This document shows positions 24,086 through 36,895 of a stretch of DNA of 64,000 bases, in pieces. The stretch is from Incurvaria masculella (taxonomy: Eukaryota > Arthropoda > Insecta > Lepidoptera > Incurvariidae), in contig OX335641.1 in the NCBI GenBank assembly GCA_946894095.1, positions 10,620,501 through 10,684,500 on the forward strand, given 5' to 3'. A model generated the notes under the pieces. The model ran no database searches and had not been told where the DNA came from. It was given only the letters and a program-made list of their open reading frames with translations. The position numbers and the translations under genes are program-made. Numbering within the stretch: position 1 is the first letter of the stretch; each line of letters opens with the position of its first letter.

Positions 24086-26575
24086 TTGTATTATTTTAAC
24101 GTGTCGGAACCGAAGTTGAAAGCTACAACTAAATATGATGAAGTTATAGAAACTACGAAATATTTTGTTTATTATGATTTTTAAAGCCTAATATTTTTTC
24201 AATAGAAATAGTAAATATTTTGAGTAAGATATTATATGAACAGTTAGGTTTTGCGGCTGCGAATATAAATAAAGAAGTTATAGAGACTGCGAAACATAAT
24301 ATATTTTGACTAACATTCGATAAACTGAATTAAAATTTTGAAAGTTTACATCGCGTGTTTATTGCGATCAACGAATCGATGCAGTGGAAACAAATTTGTG
24401 TTGCCGAATCCCACCAGAGGCGGACGTCCTCAGTTCATTATTTCCTGAGACATATGATTTCAATTTTCTTTCTTGCCAACTTTTATCGAAATGGGTTCAG
24501 GAGTTGGCGTGAAGTAGTAAGAAACTGGTATTTTTTCGGGTAAGGAGACGTAATACTGTATGCTTTTTCGTTTAGTGCAGTGCACTGTATTTTCGTTTAA
24601 TTTTCGCATAAGTATATTTTTTGCCACGATTAGCAACCAAATTTTACCAAATTAGCCTGACATAGTCGGCACTGGAACCCACACAGCACCTGGTTCTCAG
24701 CAGGAATTTCTCTTTAATATATTCGCCTTCGTTTTAGTTTAACCAACTACGCATTGGCGAAGTCACGCCGCGCCGCCTTCTCTGCCGGCCCCGTGTTCTT
24801 TGTGTCCGAAGTCAACAATTTTAAAGCGACCACACATGCTCGACATCTGAGGTTGTGGAAGTACTGCTAAATTACCAGCAGACGTCCGTCCAAAGCACAT
24901 AGCAACACTCGCAAATAGATGGGCACAATATAAATCAATAACCTATATGTGAAAGCTTTTGAAGTGTGTTGGTAGTTTGGCTTGCGACCGCGCAACTGTT
25001 TCAACAAAGACTGACGCGCGACGTCTGTTTGCCCAGTTTTACTCTATTGTTTTGCTTTTTACAACGTAATTTAATGCTACTCTCTTTGAACTATACTACG
25101 GCTCCTTCGTCATTTTATTCATCACTAGTTCTCCTGTATTAATTTACCTTTCGTAAAATTCTGACAGTAACACTATTATTTTTAAGCTAAATAAGACTGT
25201 TTTTGTTAATTTTTTATTTTGGAGGAAATTTCAATATCCTAAATATATATAATACTATTTAACTAGCTGCGGTATCCAGCTCCGCTGGGGTAATGTCGGG
25301 CTGAATTATTTCATGGATAAATAGTAGCCCAAAGAGCTGGTCCAAAAGGCTGTACCAGGACAATTTATCTATCTACAAAATTTAATCAATATCGTGTGAG
25401 CCGATATGGCATGATTTAATGAGAAACATCCAATCATTCCCATTTAGAGCTTCGTAATCATTTGGTGACTATTTTTCCAAAACAAATTAAAAGCATACGC
25501 CGCCAGAACATTTCTGCACTTACACTGCTAAATTGCATACCTAGTAAGTAACGAAGGGGACCTAAAGTTTTACGTGGACTCCAAACCACAGCCAGCCTCA
25601 ACATCGAAAACGGTAACCCATCCCGAACCTGACTGCTCCCAGAGATGCTTTACGTTGATGAAATTCGCATATAAATCGGGTGTGTGGTTCACAATTTGTA
25701 AGAATATATTCAGCTTCCTTAAGCCGCCGCCCTTCCACCGGGGCGCGCGGAGCATTTCGGTTTGTATGACAGACACATCTTAGCGTAAGCGGAACTAAAT
25801 TCTATTATGATTGATCTAATTTTTCCATATAAACTGTCACATACCATAACACATGCTTTTTAGAATACTGCAATGCGGCCACTCATAGATGACAGATGCA
25901 GAGAGTTTTACCATTGTAAAGAAAATAATGTTATTAACCTGGCAAAAAAACACGGTTCAGTAGAAATATAAGGTTTTCTTAATTTAGAAGAAAGTATGTT
26001 TTTTGTTCATTTACTGGGGGATGTTCATTCACTGGACGGCTTACCCTAGCACCCGTAATTGTAGCAGAAGTAGCCTGTGATCGTATTGTTCGTCGCTCTA
26101 TCATCTTTTCCTGGGACCCATGGGATTCCTTTCAGTCAGTTTTATTTTATTCAGTCTCATTATCCACATCCATAAACGTAAAATAGGACTTCCAGAAATC
26201 GATTTCCAAATGAAACTCGTTGTAAATCTAATTTGTTCTCATTAAAAGCCATATTCTCGGCCACGCGGCGGCCGTATGACAGGAAGCGCTCTAAATTTTA
26301 ATTGAAATGTCCCAATTATTATTTATATCCTGGAAACTTGCCATACTTTCTACAGTTCTGGAATCCCTGGATTTGCACAAGTTTGCTAAATCCACACGAA
26401 GAATGATGTGCTTCAAGACAATTAAATCAATCTGTGTAGCTATGTGTGTTGGTCAGGTGTAAAATGATACGCGATTTCTTCCTTGATAGTCTACTCTATA
26501 AGGTAATTTGAATAAATGTTAAAAATACATTAATGCATACACGCGTTAATTAATCTTGAAGCATTGAAACCCTCA

Positions 26576-26614
26576 ATCAAATGGAACACAAAAATGTTTT
26601 GTGTTCCATTTGAT
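26576..26614. repeat. perfect hairpin, 18-bp arms, 3-base loop
   Basis: ATCAAATGGAACACAAAA-atg-reverse complement. Confidence 0.95.
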
Positions 26615-27881
26615 ATTATAGTGATTTGAAGCTGCAATGTTATATTTCTTGTTTCTTTTCTTACCCACGATTTTAGGTTGAACAGAAGTTCTTTGAGTTT
26701 AACAGGATGCCGGTGCATCTTTTTCATTTTCAAAAATCAAGTACACCCCACCACCCTTTTATTAAAACCATGTGACTTCAGGAGTATACAAGAATAAGAT
26801 GAACAAAGGGGACCTCGAAGTTATATTATTAGCCATATCTATGTTAGCCACTCATCTCGAAAATTAATTCTAGAAGGTACCAATGCTCTCTGCATAGTTA
26901 CCAAAGTCAACTAAACAGTATCATTATGTACCTATGCATCATATCAATTTACTGGGTGATCTTATCTTTCGAATAATCACACTCTATACAAAACATTTTT
27001 ATCTTGCAATACGTCATTATCTCAAACATGTACATATAGTACACGCATCGAAATATGTGTCGATTTATTGTCATCGGTAAACAAATTGATTAAAAGGAAG
27101 TGAAGTATTGAACAAAACAGTTGTACGCTGGCATCCGTTGAGCATACTCGTCTAAAACAAATTCGTTGTGAGACCTGTGAGTGTCACAAACTGTGTTATT
27201 TGCATAAATGAACACTTACAGTAAAACTCCGTTTGGGATTATGTGACATGTTGGTTCTGATGTGTGGAGGGGCTACTATGATTGTGAGTAATTATGGAAA
27301 CTATTCGATGACAAATCTTTATACATACATAAAATCTTGCAATCCCCGGGGGTAGGCAGAGATGATAAAGCGCCATGCGGTACGGATGTCTTCGTACTTC
27401 TCTGACTTCTTTACCACGCCTACATCTCTTCATGCTCTTTGATTATGGGTGTTACGTATTTTACCCATACAAAGCACATTATAAAGCATATTATTATACC
27501 TATCAAAGTTCTTCTAAGTTCTTTATCGGTTTTCCGGGCGTGCCTGTTCTACCAAAAAGCGCTTTTTTTTATTTTTTTTTGTCATTATTTTATCTATCAT
27601 TTCCAAACAATCTCTTCTCTATCTTTGTCGCCACATTTTCTCTGAGATTACATTTATCTCTTATCCCACTGTTTCGTATGTTGTCATGCAACCCTACTCC
27701 TCGTGGTTCCTTAAGGAACACACTGCTACTATACATATCTGTACTACACTCGTGCTTCTTCTTTTATACCCAAGTCCCGCGTCCATGGCTTATTGTTGGC
27801 ACGAACGCACTGTTATGTTGGTGTAATAACTTTTATTAACACAGTTCATGACACCATTCACTCTGTCATTCGCTGTTAGCA

Positions 27882-28082
27882 TTATCTTGCGTTTTCTTCT
27901 TAACTGATTCAATAAAATCTCCGGATCAATCAATCAGTTTGTGACTTAACTTGGTGAAGTTTCACTACCAAAAGTTTATATTATCTTGCGTTTTCTTAAC
28001 TGATTCAATCGAATCTCCGGATCAATCCATCAATCGATCAATTTGTGACTTAACTGGGCGAAGTTTGACTACCAAAAGTTTT
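27882..28082 (+). repeat. tandem duplication, about 100 bp, two copies
   Basis: attatcttgcgttttctt ... tctccggatcaatc ... gactaccaaaagttt occurs twice back to back with small indels. Confidence 0.8.
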
Positions 28083-29562
28083 TATAAATAAAATTAAATT
28101 TGATTCGAACCTAAAACCAATCATTTTATAAACCAACTAATGAATCATGGACGATTGATACATCTAGGAATGTTTACATAGTAATTACGCGTTTACAGTT
28201 ATTACACGTAAACATGACTAGATACGGTTGAAATGTATCCTGTTGTAATTAAACATGGCGGCTTTCAGGTTTTCAGGGAAGTGCTGCATTATTTTTGCAA
28301 TTACGGAATCGCTCAAGAAAAGTATGCTAGACAGAATGCGGCTTCACAAGCCAACAATAATACTTGGTCGACAAGAAAGCTTGTGATACCATCATTAGTC
28401 GAGGACATATTTATGGCCCCAAAAGTGAATAAAGAATATTATCCTAAAATACTTCTGCAAAAGACAGATGTATCGAAACGTAGATTCACGTGACGGATGA
28501 TGATCTTTGGCTTTCACTTTCTGTGATTTTAATACGGAGGGTGTCACTACCAAAAAAGTTTTATGCAAGATCATGACATCATGCTCAGCGCCTATTTGAC
28601 GTAAATAATATTATTAATTCAGCAAGCCGTAGGCAGGATAAAATTGCGACTCGCAATTTCACACTCGCTTAACCCAAGCCCAACCTGAGCCCAACCCAAC
28701 CAACTGCTTTAACAGAACAGGCCATTGAAATGTCCCTAGCTAGCGTTGCTGCAATGCAAGCGAACCTTCCAATTAAGGCCCGCCAGTGTTGTACCTACTT
28801 TAGAGTACCGTATTATACGTACTTCGCTTCCATCACTAGCTCAGTCTCGTCGAAAGGTCTTGCGGCACTCGCGTCTCCAATGCTATCCAATCTTCTCGTT
28901 TCGACTGATTCGATCCCGTGCATCTGCGTAGAATCAACGGATCAATTAATTCCAACAATTACTGTGGGAAAAGCCGCTTTTTATTGAACATTTTAGAGTC
29001 CGACGACTCAGTGCGCATGCGCCGGTCCGCGCGGTCGGATGCTGATGGCTTTATCGCAGTTTACCTCGAACTCTTCAAAAAGTGACTGGTTTGCATCGAC
29101 TGGACCGAACGTAGTGTATTGTATTGTGGTTAATTAGCAGTGTGTATGCGCGATGGAGGACCTGAAAATGTGACTAATGTTTATTGTTGCAAGTTTGTTA
29201 TCCGGTCTCTTATGTAAGTACTGACTGTATTTTGGAAAAGTTTAGCCCAGTAAAACTGTTACACAATGAAGCAATTTATATAAAAAAAGTATGTGATTCA
29301 AGACAACGGCTGCACTATCAATTCTGTCTGTGCTGATAACAATGTTACCTTCGGCAATTCTGATCTATAATAACTGCAATAATTGAATATCTTTATTACG
29401 AATGCGTCTGTTGTGTGTTCATTAAAATGAAAGCTTGGCAACTTGGTAGTAGTCAGCCGAGCCTTCGTATGCAATTAGTTTTTCTTTTATTTTATTAAGA
29501 AGCTGCTGTTTTATTGCCTTGAAATAATTGTAGCACTGTTTATTTCTTGTTTGCAATGCGTC

Positions 29563-29735
29563 AAGGCTAAGCCCCGATTGCACGAAGAGACAGCTGAGTT
29601 AATCAATGTTCAAACACGTCACTTTTAGTGAACAGCATATAGTTTCTCCCATACTGTCCACACACAGTGACGTGTTTAATCATACTTTGACGTTGATTTT
29701 GATGTTTTGTCCTTTCGTACACTCGGCCCTAAATC
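29563..29735. repeat. MITE family 3, copy 1
   Basis: aagccccgattgcacgaag ... tttcgtacactcggccct: inverted-repeat-like ends around gacgtgtttaatcatacttt and gtcacttttagtgaaca. Shared with 36720-36895 and 45825-45990. Confidence 0.65.
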
Positions 29736-29997
29736 GGCTCCGAAGACATGGCCACATTACGTGAACTCATTTAATATTGACGTAACAGACCCGTTGCTTT
29801 TTAGCGTGTTAAATTGCGTCTAAGAATATTATGGTCAAGAACACTAAACCGTCAGAATAATATTAATCCAGCTAGCTTTTTTATTATTTTTAGACGAAAC
29901 CGTTATACTTAGCATATCGACCAGGATTTTTAAAAAGCCCAATTATCTTAGCGTACTCTACCTGCTACTACCGTATCTTTGCTTTATGTAGTTTCAG

Positions 29998-30202
29998 GGG
30001 GTCGCCCTCATAAAGTCCAAAAAGCATAAGGTCCAAAACCCAGAACGTCCAAAAGTATGTATTTTTGCATATATTTATAAATGCAAATATTATAATCTAA
30101 CCTAACCTAACCTAGCCTAATTGAAAAAGTTCCGTATTCATTAGTGTTTTGGACTGTATGGGTTTTGGACCTTGTGCTTTTTGGACTTTATGACGCGTCC
30201 CC
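29998..30202. mobile_element. fold-back MITE with about 43-bp TIRs and 7-bp target duplication
   Basis: Left GGGGTCGCCCTCATAAAGTC... and right ...GACTTTATGACGCGTCCCC are long inverted repeats containing caaaaagca and aaggtccaaaaccc. GTTTCAG is repeated at 29991-29997 and 30203-30209. No ORF. Confidence 0.8.
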
Positions 30203-30834
30203 GTTTCAGGTATGAAAAGGAACGTTTTGGGCCGTTATGTAGCTAAATTGGCGTCATAAAAACAATTGTTTTGCATCATAACTCGTTATAAACAGCATCG
30301 TTTAGCGTAAAAACGGATACACAATAATACAAAAAATGAAGAATGCCCTTATGCTGTAAAGCTCTATGAAATAATATAATGCGTGCTGCGAAATTTGCAT
30401 TTAGCTAAAAACACGTTTTAAACTTCGTAATAAACGTCATAGAGACTTTCAAAATGCATGGGAAAAATATAAACTCATTAAGTTCCGTACATTTATCCAT
30501 CGTTCGACTTTGAATTAATTATGTAAAACTAATAATTTAACTAAACAATCAAACACTATTAATTATTTTTAACTTAAAACTTTGGTAAGAGGAAGTGCAA
30601 CGTATGTTTTTCATAGTTTGGACTTTTTCCTACTTTGTATGTATAATATGTTCGATTCAATGACATGCTTTTATTATGTCCCATTTATCAATGATTAGTC
30701 CTTCGCCAGGATATGCAACTTTCGTACCGGATACCTCTAACTATGTATGTAGCTTCGAGTTTTGCCTTCTTTGCCTCTTACGTTATGTTAGGTTAGATTA
30801 TATGCATTTTATAATACACTCTAAAAATACATAC

Positions 30835-30897
30835 TTTTGGATGTTCTGGGTTTTGGTTTGACATTATGCTTTTTGGATTTTATGAAGGCGACCCAAA
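30835..30897 (+). repeat. partial relative of the 29998-30202 MITE
   Basis: tttggatgttctgggttttg and tgctttttggattttatgaa followed by ggcgaccc match the right arm of the MITE. No left arm is found within about 200 bases. Confidence 0.5.
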
Positions 30898-31423
30898 AGA
30901 AGGACGTTCAGAAAGTCGAATCACGACTAAAGAACATTATGTTAGGTAGCTGCCACGCATGGCTGGTTGAGTAAAATATCGGAGCGTCTGGTCGCCTGTT
31001 CCGGTCGGCGTGGTGCTCTAAATGGCGCGTGGGAACATCGCCGTGGTCCCAGTACATAGTGGCTCCTTTGTGTCGGAATGGCACGGCGGTGGTGCTGCGA
31101 TCCGGCTTACTACCGACACTCGGCGCCATACCGAAGATAACACTAATAATTCATTGCCATACTTCGGTGCGATGCGCGATCGTGCGTCAAGGCACTGCTA
31201 CATTTGACACATTCGCACGAACGTTGATCTATACCACCTACTAGGTTAAAATGACCGGGTTAGTACCTAAGCGGTACAGCTGAAGCATTAGTGCATCCTT
31301 AGTGCCTTCAGGAATATGGTGTTTACCGCGGATCTAGTTATACGTTTTTTAACGTTCTTGCCGACTTAAAAGCCCAAACTGTCGCGTAACCAAATTAATA
31401 GCTGCGGTGTGACCGTGTATTTG

Positions 31424-31829
31424 CGCGTCGTAGCCTAGTGGCGCGGGGACTGGCCTAGCGTACCAGAGGCCTGGGTTCAATTCCGACATGCACCACTGTC
31501 TTTCTCTTTCAGAGTTTGATAAGTGCATTTCGTCACGAATGCGAGCTGCTCCATGGTTCGAAATCCATGTAAAACTGTAGGTCCCCTTCCCCTACTAGGT
31601 GGTAGGGTTAAAGCCCGCCCGGGTTGGTATCATCGCATTGGATGAAAAGATGGTCGAAGCGGCAATGAAAAATTGTCCGTGTTTTCCATTGAGTTCAATG
31701 TAGCCGTGCTCATAAAGGGAAGGTCCTGACATGGCACCTAATTCCTTCGGGAATGTGGTGTATTGGGCTAATATCATTACGGTAGTTGCGTGGTATTAGC
31801 CATCCATGTCAGGTCGCATAAAAAAAAAG
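31424..31829 (+). mobile_element. tRNA-derived SINE, second full copy
   Basis: A box tagcctagtggc and B box gggttcaattcc, the same body and A-tail (cataaaaaaaaa). A small tca insertion is visible near 31773 compared with the 56.6-kb copy. Confidence 0.85.
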
Positions 31830-32222
31830 AGAAGGATGTTGTAAGCACGACAGAAGATGGTTTTAGATAATGAAGTGGAGATTACTGGAGTAGACCATTC
31901 GCTACTTATCTCAAGATGTTTATAATGGTGCCATTATCTTGAGTTACCTATCTGTGTACGCGGAAGGCTCGGTTGCCGGTGAAGGGTCTATCTTTGCGTG
32001 TTATAAAAACATTTAGAAGGATTATAGTATATATTGGAGTTTCGATTTTAACCTGCGTCGACGCAGAGTAATTAATATAGGGAATATCTAACGAGTTTTG
32101 ACGATGACCTATTAAAAAAGAATTGACATAGCCTTTTACTATTGTTTTTTTAATATTAATATTATGTCCTTATATATGAAAAGGAAAATAATATATATGA
32201 AATTGAAGCAGCAGCGGCTAGC

Positions 32223-32537
32223 TTTTTAGGGTTCCGTACCCAAAGGGTGAAAACGGAACCCTATTACTAAGCCTCCCCTGTCCGTCCGTCCGTCTGTCCG
32301 TCCGTCCGTCCGTCTGTCTGTCTCTCACTGGCTGTATCTCATGAACCGTAACAGGTAGGAAGCTGCAATTTTCACAGATTATGTATTTATTTTGCCGCTA
32401 TAACAACAAATAGGTAAAATTATAAAATTATAAAAAATAAAGGGAGCCCCATACAAAAACATGGTATTTTGGGGTAAATCTTGTACGATGGTACGGAACC
32501 CTTCGTGTGCGAGTTCGACTCGCACTTGGCCGGTTTT
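32223..32537 (+). mobile_element. Helitron-like repeat, copy D
   Basis: cttttttagggttccgtacc-type start, (cgtc/tgtc)n near 32280-32325, end gcgagttcgactcgcacttg plus gccggtttt. Complete by comparison with A-C. Confidence 0.75.
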
Positions 32538-33449
32538 AATTTTATCGTGGTTTGCAATAAACTTGTTAACAATACAGATCTGCCGTAATCGTCTGTCCAG
32601 ATCTTAGGAAGCTGCAGTGGATGACACCAGCTCTGGTCCACCAGACACTCACCAGTACCTTTTTCTGAGTCAACTATCGATTTAGCCGGTTCTCCTGGGT
32701 CCAGAATAAAACGTTGGAAATACAAACGTGCAGTGTTTTCTTTTACAGTACGGTAAAACTCGTATTCGCAAATAGCGCGATATTTCAAGTTTTGAACCAT
32801 ATTGTGAACAGAACGATGTCAAAGAAAAAATAAATGGCTTGAAAACTAAAGAATCACTAAATTTTAAACCCAATAGCACAAGCAATTTAAAATGTTGAAT
32901 TTGGAATTCCTAACCAAACGTCAGATATTTGAGATCAAAGTGACCATTTCAACCACAGACCTAGCATGCGCTTTCTATGATTTCAATAAAATGCTTTTTC
33001 ATAAAAATATATCGGGCCCTAGAAACGCAATAAATAGTGGGAACATTTTCTATGTTTTGCACTGTTTACATAATGCTTGGAACAAGTTGATGCATCAAAA
33101 TATTTTTGATATTCCTTTAGACTAAGTTGGTATCGTTTATTTAATAAACGTGCTTAATGCTGGCGTATCTTCATGTATATCGAATTTCTTAGTTTTGTTT
33201 GAATAAAGATATAAATCGAAAATAGCACGCTTTTCTTCAAAACAATCTATTTCCGTAACTTGAACGGTTTCCTCAATACAAACTTTAAGTTACGTTAAAT
33301 AAAATAAAAAAGAGATGGTAATTTTTTTGAAACATGGTCATTGCTAGTAATGTCATAATTTACAGCTTGAGTGAAAAAAATCCTGAAATATACCCAAAAG
33401 GGGCCAGGTGGGAAAACAGGGGGCAACGGAAATCCTGGAACCGCGTCTA

Positions 33450-34005
33450 GAATGGTCCGTGAGCTATGCTTCCCTATGTAAACGTAGTTTACTAATATTT
33501 TTTTTTACAAATTGTTTTTGATCGAGCGAAGAGCGAAGCCCGAGCGTGGCGATTCTGAATCAGATTGAGCAAAAATGCTCATGCTCACTATCAATGCTCA
33601 GTCGCATATCTCAACCGATTCTCGTGAAATTTTGTGAGGTTCGATGATTATATATAGTTTTTTAGTCAAACCAATTTGATTTTTTTTAAAAGTCAAAAGT
33701 TCAAAAAGACAAGCTTGCGTTGTCTACAGCTCAGAGAGCCATATTTCATAACTCATATCGGACAACAAATATCTGTGCAGACGGTTTGGTTTTTTTAAAA
33801 ATCGAAACCTTATCTAAATGAAGGCAAAATATTTTTTTTAGAAAACATGTTGTTTTCTCTGTGGTTTGACCCACGATACATTTACCGAAAAAACAACAAC
33901 ATGCTGACACAGATTTGTATTCGTTGTCTGATATTAGATACTAAATATCAACTTAATAGGAACAGTGGTTTTCTAATGATTGGTAAACTACATTTGTATG
34001 AAGAG
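33450..34005. repeat. degenerate MITE family 2 relative
   Basis: ggtccgtgagctatgcttcc and acgtagtttactaat near 33460-33500, and ttggtaaactacatttgtatg near 33982, correspond to the two arms of family 2, separated by unrelated AT-rich sequence. The TTAA ends are not preserved. Confidence 0.5.
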
Positions 34006-34204
34006 TATAATTGCCCTGGTATCCGAAGCACGGGCAGCCTCAACGGTGTAACGGTCATCCATCCAGAACTTGAATGTGCCCAATTTTGCATAACCTCGAT
34101 ATCGAACGTCGTCACGCCACCGAGCTTTCGACCATGTTTCATGCTTATGCAATATTGTAATGCTACAAATATGTATCTACTCCTATTTTAAATTGGTCTA
34201 CGTT

Positions 34205-34548
34205 TAAGTTGGCGGGTTTGCTTTCGAGCGGCGCGATCACGACGACGCGCAGTTGTCATCTCCACCACCGGGCTGTCTATCCAGCCTCCGCCTTCACCAC
34301 CCCGCCGCGCCGCCGCCATCATTGCCGCGCGGAGTCACTTTCTGACTCGTCGCGTTCGTGTTGTCGCCCCGCTCGTCTGCACCCTAGCTAATGTTCACTA
34401 TTAGTTAACCATCGTCCGTTCTTTACATGCAGGTTGTGTTTGCCTGTTATTGGGTCTGCACACTATTATATTTAATATGTCTGTATAAACGTGAATGTAA
34501 ATCTGTCAACCTGTTGGCAAACCTTTATAAATAAATAAATAAAGACGT
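34205..34548 (+). other. GC-rich patch with retroelement-like tail
   Basis: A GC-rich, partly open stretch (34209-34391) is followed by an AT-rich 'UTR' ending cctttataaataaataaata. The layout suggests the 3' end of a non-LTR element. No protein domain is recognised. Confidence 0.35.
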
Positions 34549-34796
34549 AAAGTTCTATTGAAGGCTATTCAATTTAAATGTTAATGTAAAGACAAACAGA
34601 TTTATATCAAAACAAAGATACAATTTTATGCAAGCCAATCGTTATAAATGATACCAGTACACACTCGGTATACAGTCTTGACCTCGTTTACGAAAACGCG
34701 CTAGTTCTGACATCGCGCAATGCCTAATGGCTACCTTCCACCACTACCAAAGTATGTAAATCTTAAGCAGCATTCAGACACCGTATTCCACATTTA

Positions 34797-34990
34797 TATG
34801 CAACAAGACATGGGTAGCTGATATTACACCTACTGTCATATTAGCCTATCACACCTGCTACCCAAGAAACTCGGCCCCCTGCTAGTGCCTTCCCATTATT
34901 TGAGCACGGCTATTTTCCCAATTTTAATTATTTCATAAAATAGGGTTAAGCCGCACGGGCGGGTTTAACCCTACCACCGTAGTAAATGGG
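34797..34990 (-). mobile_element. degraded antisense SINE
   Basis: tatgcaacaagacatgggta and gcgggtttaaccctaccacc correspond to the antisense SINE tail and body. Strongly diverged. Confidence 0.55.
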
Positions 34991-36719
34991 GAATATGCCT
35001 CCCCCCCACCGAGATTTGTGCTTTAACCGGTTCTGTGGCGATCAACGAATTGTTGTTTTCGTATCACAGGTTTTAGTTTCAACAAATGTGCACGACAACA
35101 AAGAGAAAGTGCGTGTGACCGGTCCTTTATATTACGACATCAGTACCGTTTCCTGAATTTGGTTTGTCTTTATCTTAGATTCAGCTGTGTTTATTTTCAG
35201 GATTAGTAGCTTCGTTTGGTGAGCTGTGTGTTTGTTTCGGATGTGTGCAGAATTACTTATCCGTGCTTCTTTTTCTTCTGATCACAAGATATCTATGTAA
35301 GGCATTTTGTTATCAGTGAAGTGTTTGTTCTGGTTACGGATAGGATTTTTTTTCTAGGTACGAGGTTTCAAATGTGCGCACATCGTTTTTGTTTAGCTCA
35401 TGGAAGAGTATAAGATTGATCCTAGATTTTCGAGGTTCAACATGGTCATTAAATTACAGATTTTGCCTGGTAAGTTGTATGAATGGCCGACATAATTTTG
35501 TTTATTATTTCGTCTGCAGTCGGGGACTAACACCGATTCTGTTGTGAGGGTTGATCATCAAGTTAGGAAGGGTTTGGACACACGCAGTCAATCATTTGCC
35601 CCGTTCTGTGAAACTTCACCCCCGCCGACTCCTCTCAAACGTGTCCTGCTTGCGTGGTCGTGTGAGGTATACCTGCCGAGACCTAGAAGTGTGACCGAAA
35701 ATGATTACTTATTCTGTGGCCATAGGGCAAATGAGACTATTAGCATCAGCGCTTGCTTGGTTACGGGTCATTTAAATCTATATTCTTCTTTCGCAATAAT
35801 GTTCATACATGAAACGGTTATCCGTGACCATGCATATGCGTAGTGACGATTTATTTGTTACGACGAACCGTAAAAGGCAGTACCATTCGCTCAGCAAAGG
35901 CTCCGTCGGTAATATTGTCTCACTCACTAATACAGAGTAAGTGACGAATTCGAAATATTTTAGACAGTATTTTATGTTTTAAACTCTCACTTGTTTTTTT
36001 TTTATTTATTAAAATTAAACTTATAAGTTGTTTTATGTATTTCGTAGCTTATGGGCGTACGCCAGGCTCTTACCTAAGAGGTGCCCGACGATGTCCATAG
36101 GTTTTAGAAATTTTCCAGCGGTTGCGTAGACCATGCCGTCCGGCCAGGTGCTTCTTCAAACCTCATTTGAAGGATCCCATGTTTTACTTTGGGGGAAACG
36201 CCTAGTGCTTTCCATAGTTAACTAGCCCTATAAATAAAGTTTTTACGGTATCTTAAGAAACTTGTAATTGTAGAGAAAACCACTAAATATTCGCTTACAT
36301 AGGCTAACCTAACCCAACGCGACGGATTCAAATCAAAACCAATTTATAAGCAAAGGTGATTATTTTCTAAGCTTTTACCTACGATTAGAAATTTCCTATG
36401 ATGTGTGAAGGTTATCGGGTATTAAAATTTTTCCGTACATATGTTGCAATTTGACCATTCTGAAAGGCACTTTGATCTCAAAAGACAAAATAAATGAAAC
36501 AAAATGCATCGTCACGTCCTTTTGACAGAAATCCCTGGCTTAGTCGACTTCTCTGGCTTATCCAATCGCAATACCTGTCAATCAAACTATGTGGCCATGT
36601 CCTATTTTATTTACGATTTACTTGTAAACTTACCAGATAAGATTTAAGGATTTACCCAAAAATGTCTATCGACCTCGGTGTTATCAAGATTACAAGAATT
36701 CTCTAAAGGCAGTAAAATT

Positions 36720-36895
36720 TGTTTTGATCATAGATTTAGGACCCATTGTGGGAAATTTTAGTAAACAGCATGGAGTTCACTGAGCTCCCTTCGATACTGC
36801 CCATAAAAAGTGACGTGTTAAAAAAACTCTGACTTTGATTTTACTTTGATGTCCTTTCGTGCACTCGACCCTTAGGTTATCTTTGGTTTTGATGT
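36720..36895. repeat. MITE family 3, copy 2 (diverged)
   Basis: gtaaacagcatggagttcac, agtgacgtgtta and cctttcgtgcactcgaccct match copy 1. The left end is degraded. Confidence 0.6.
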
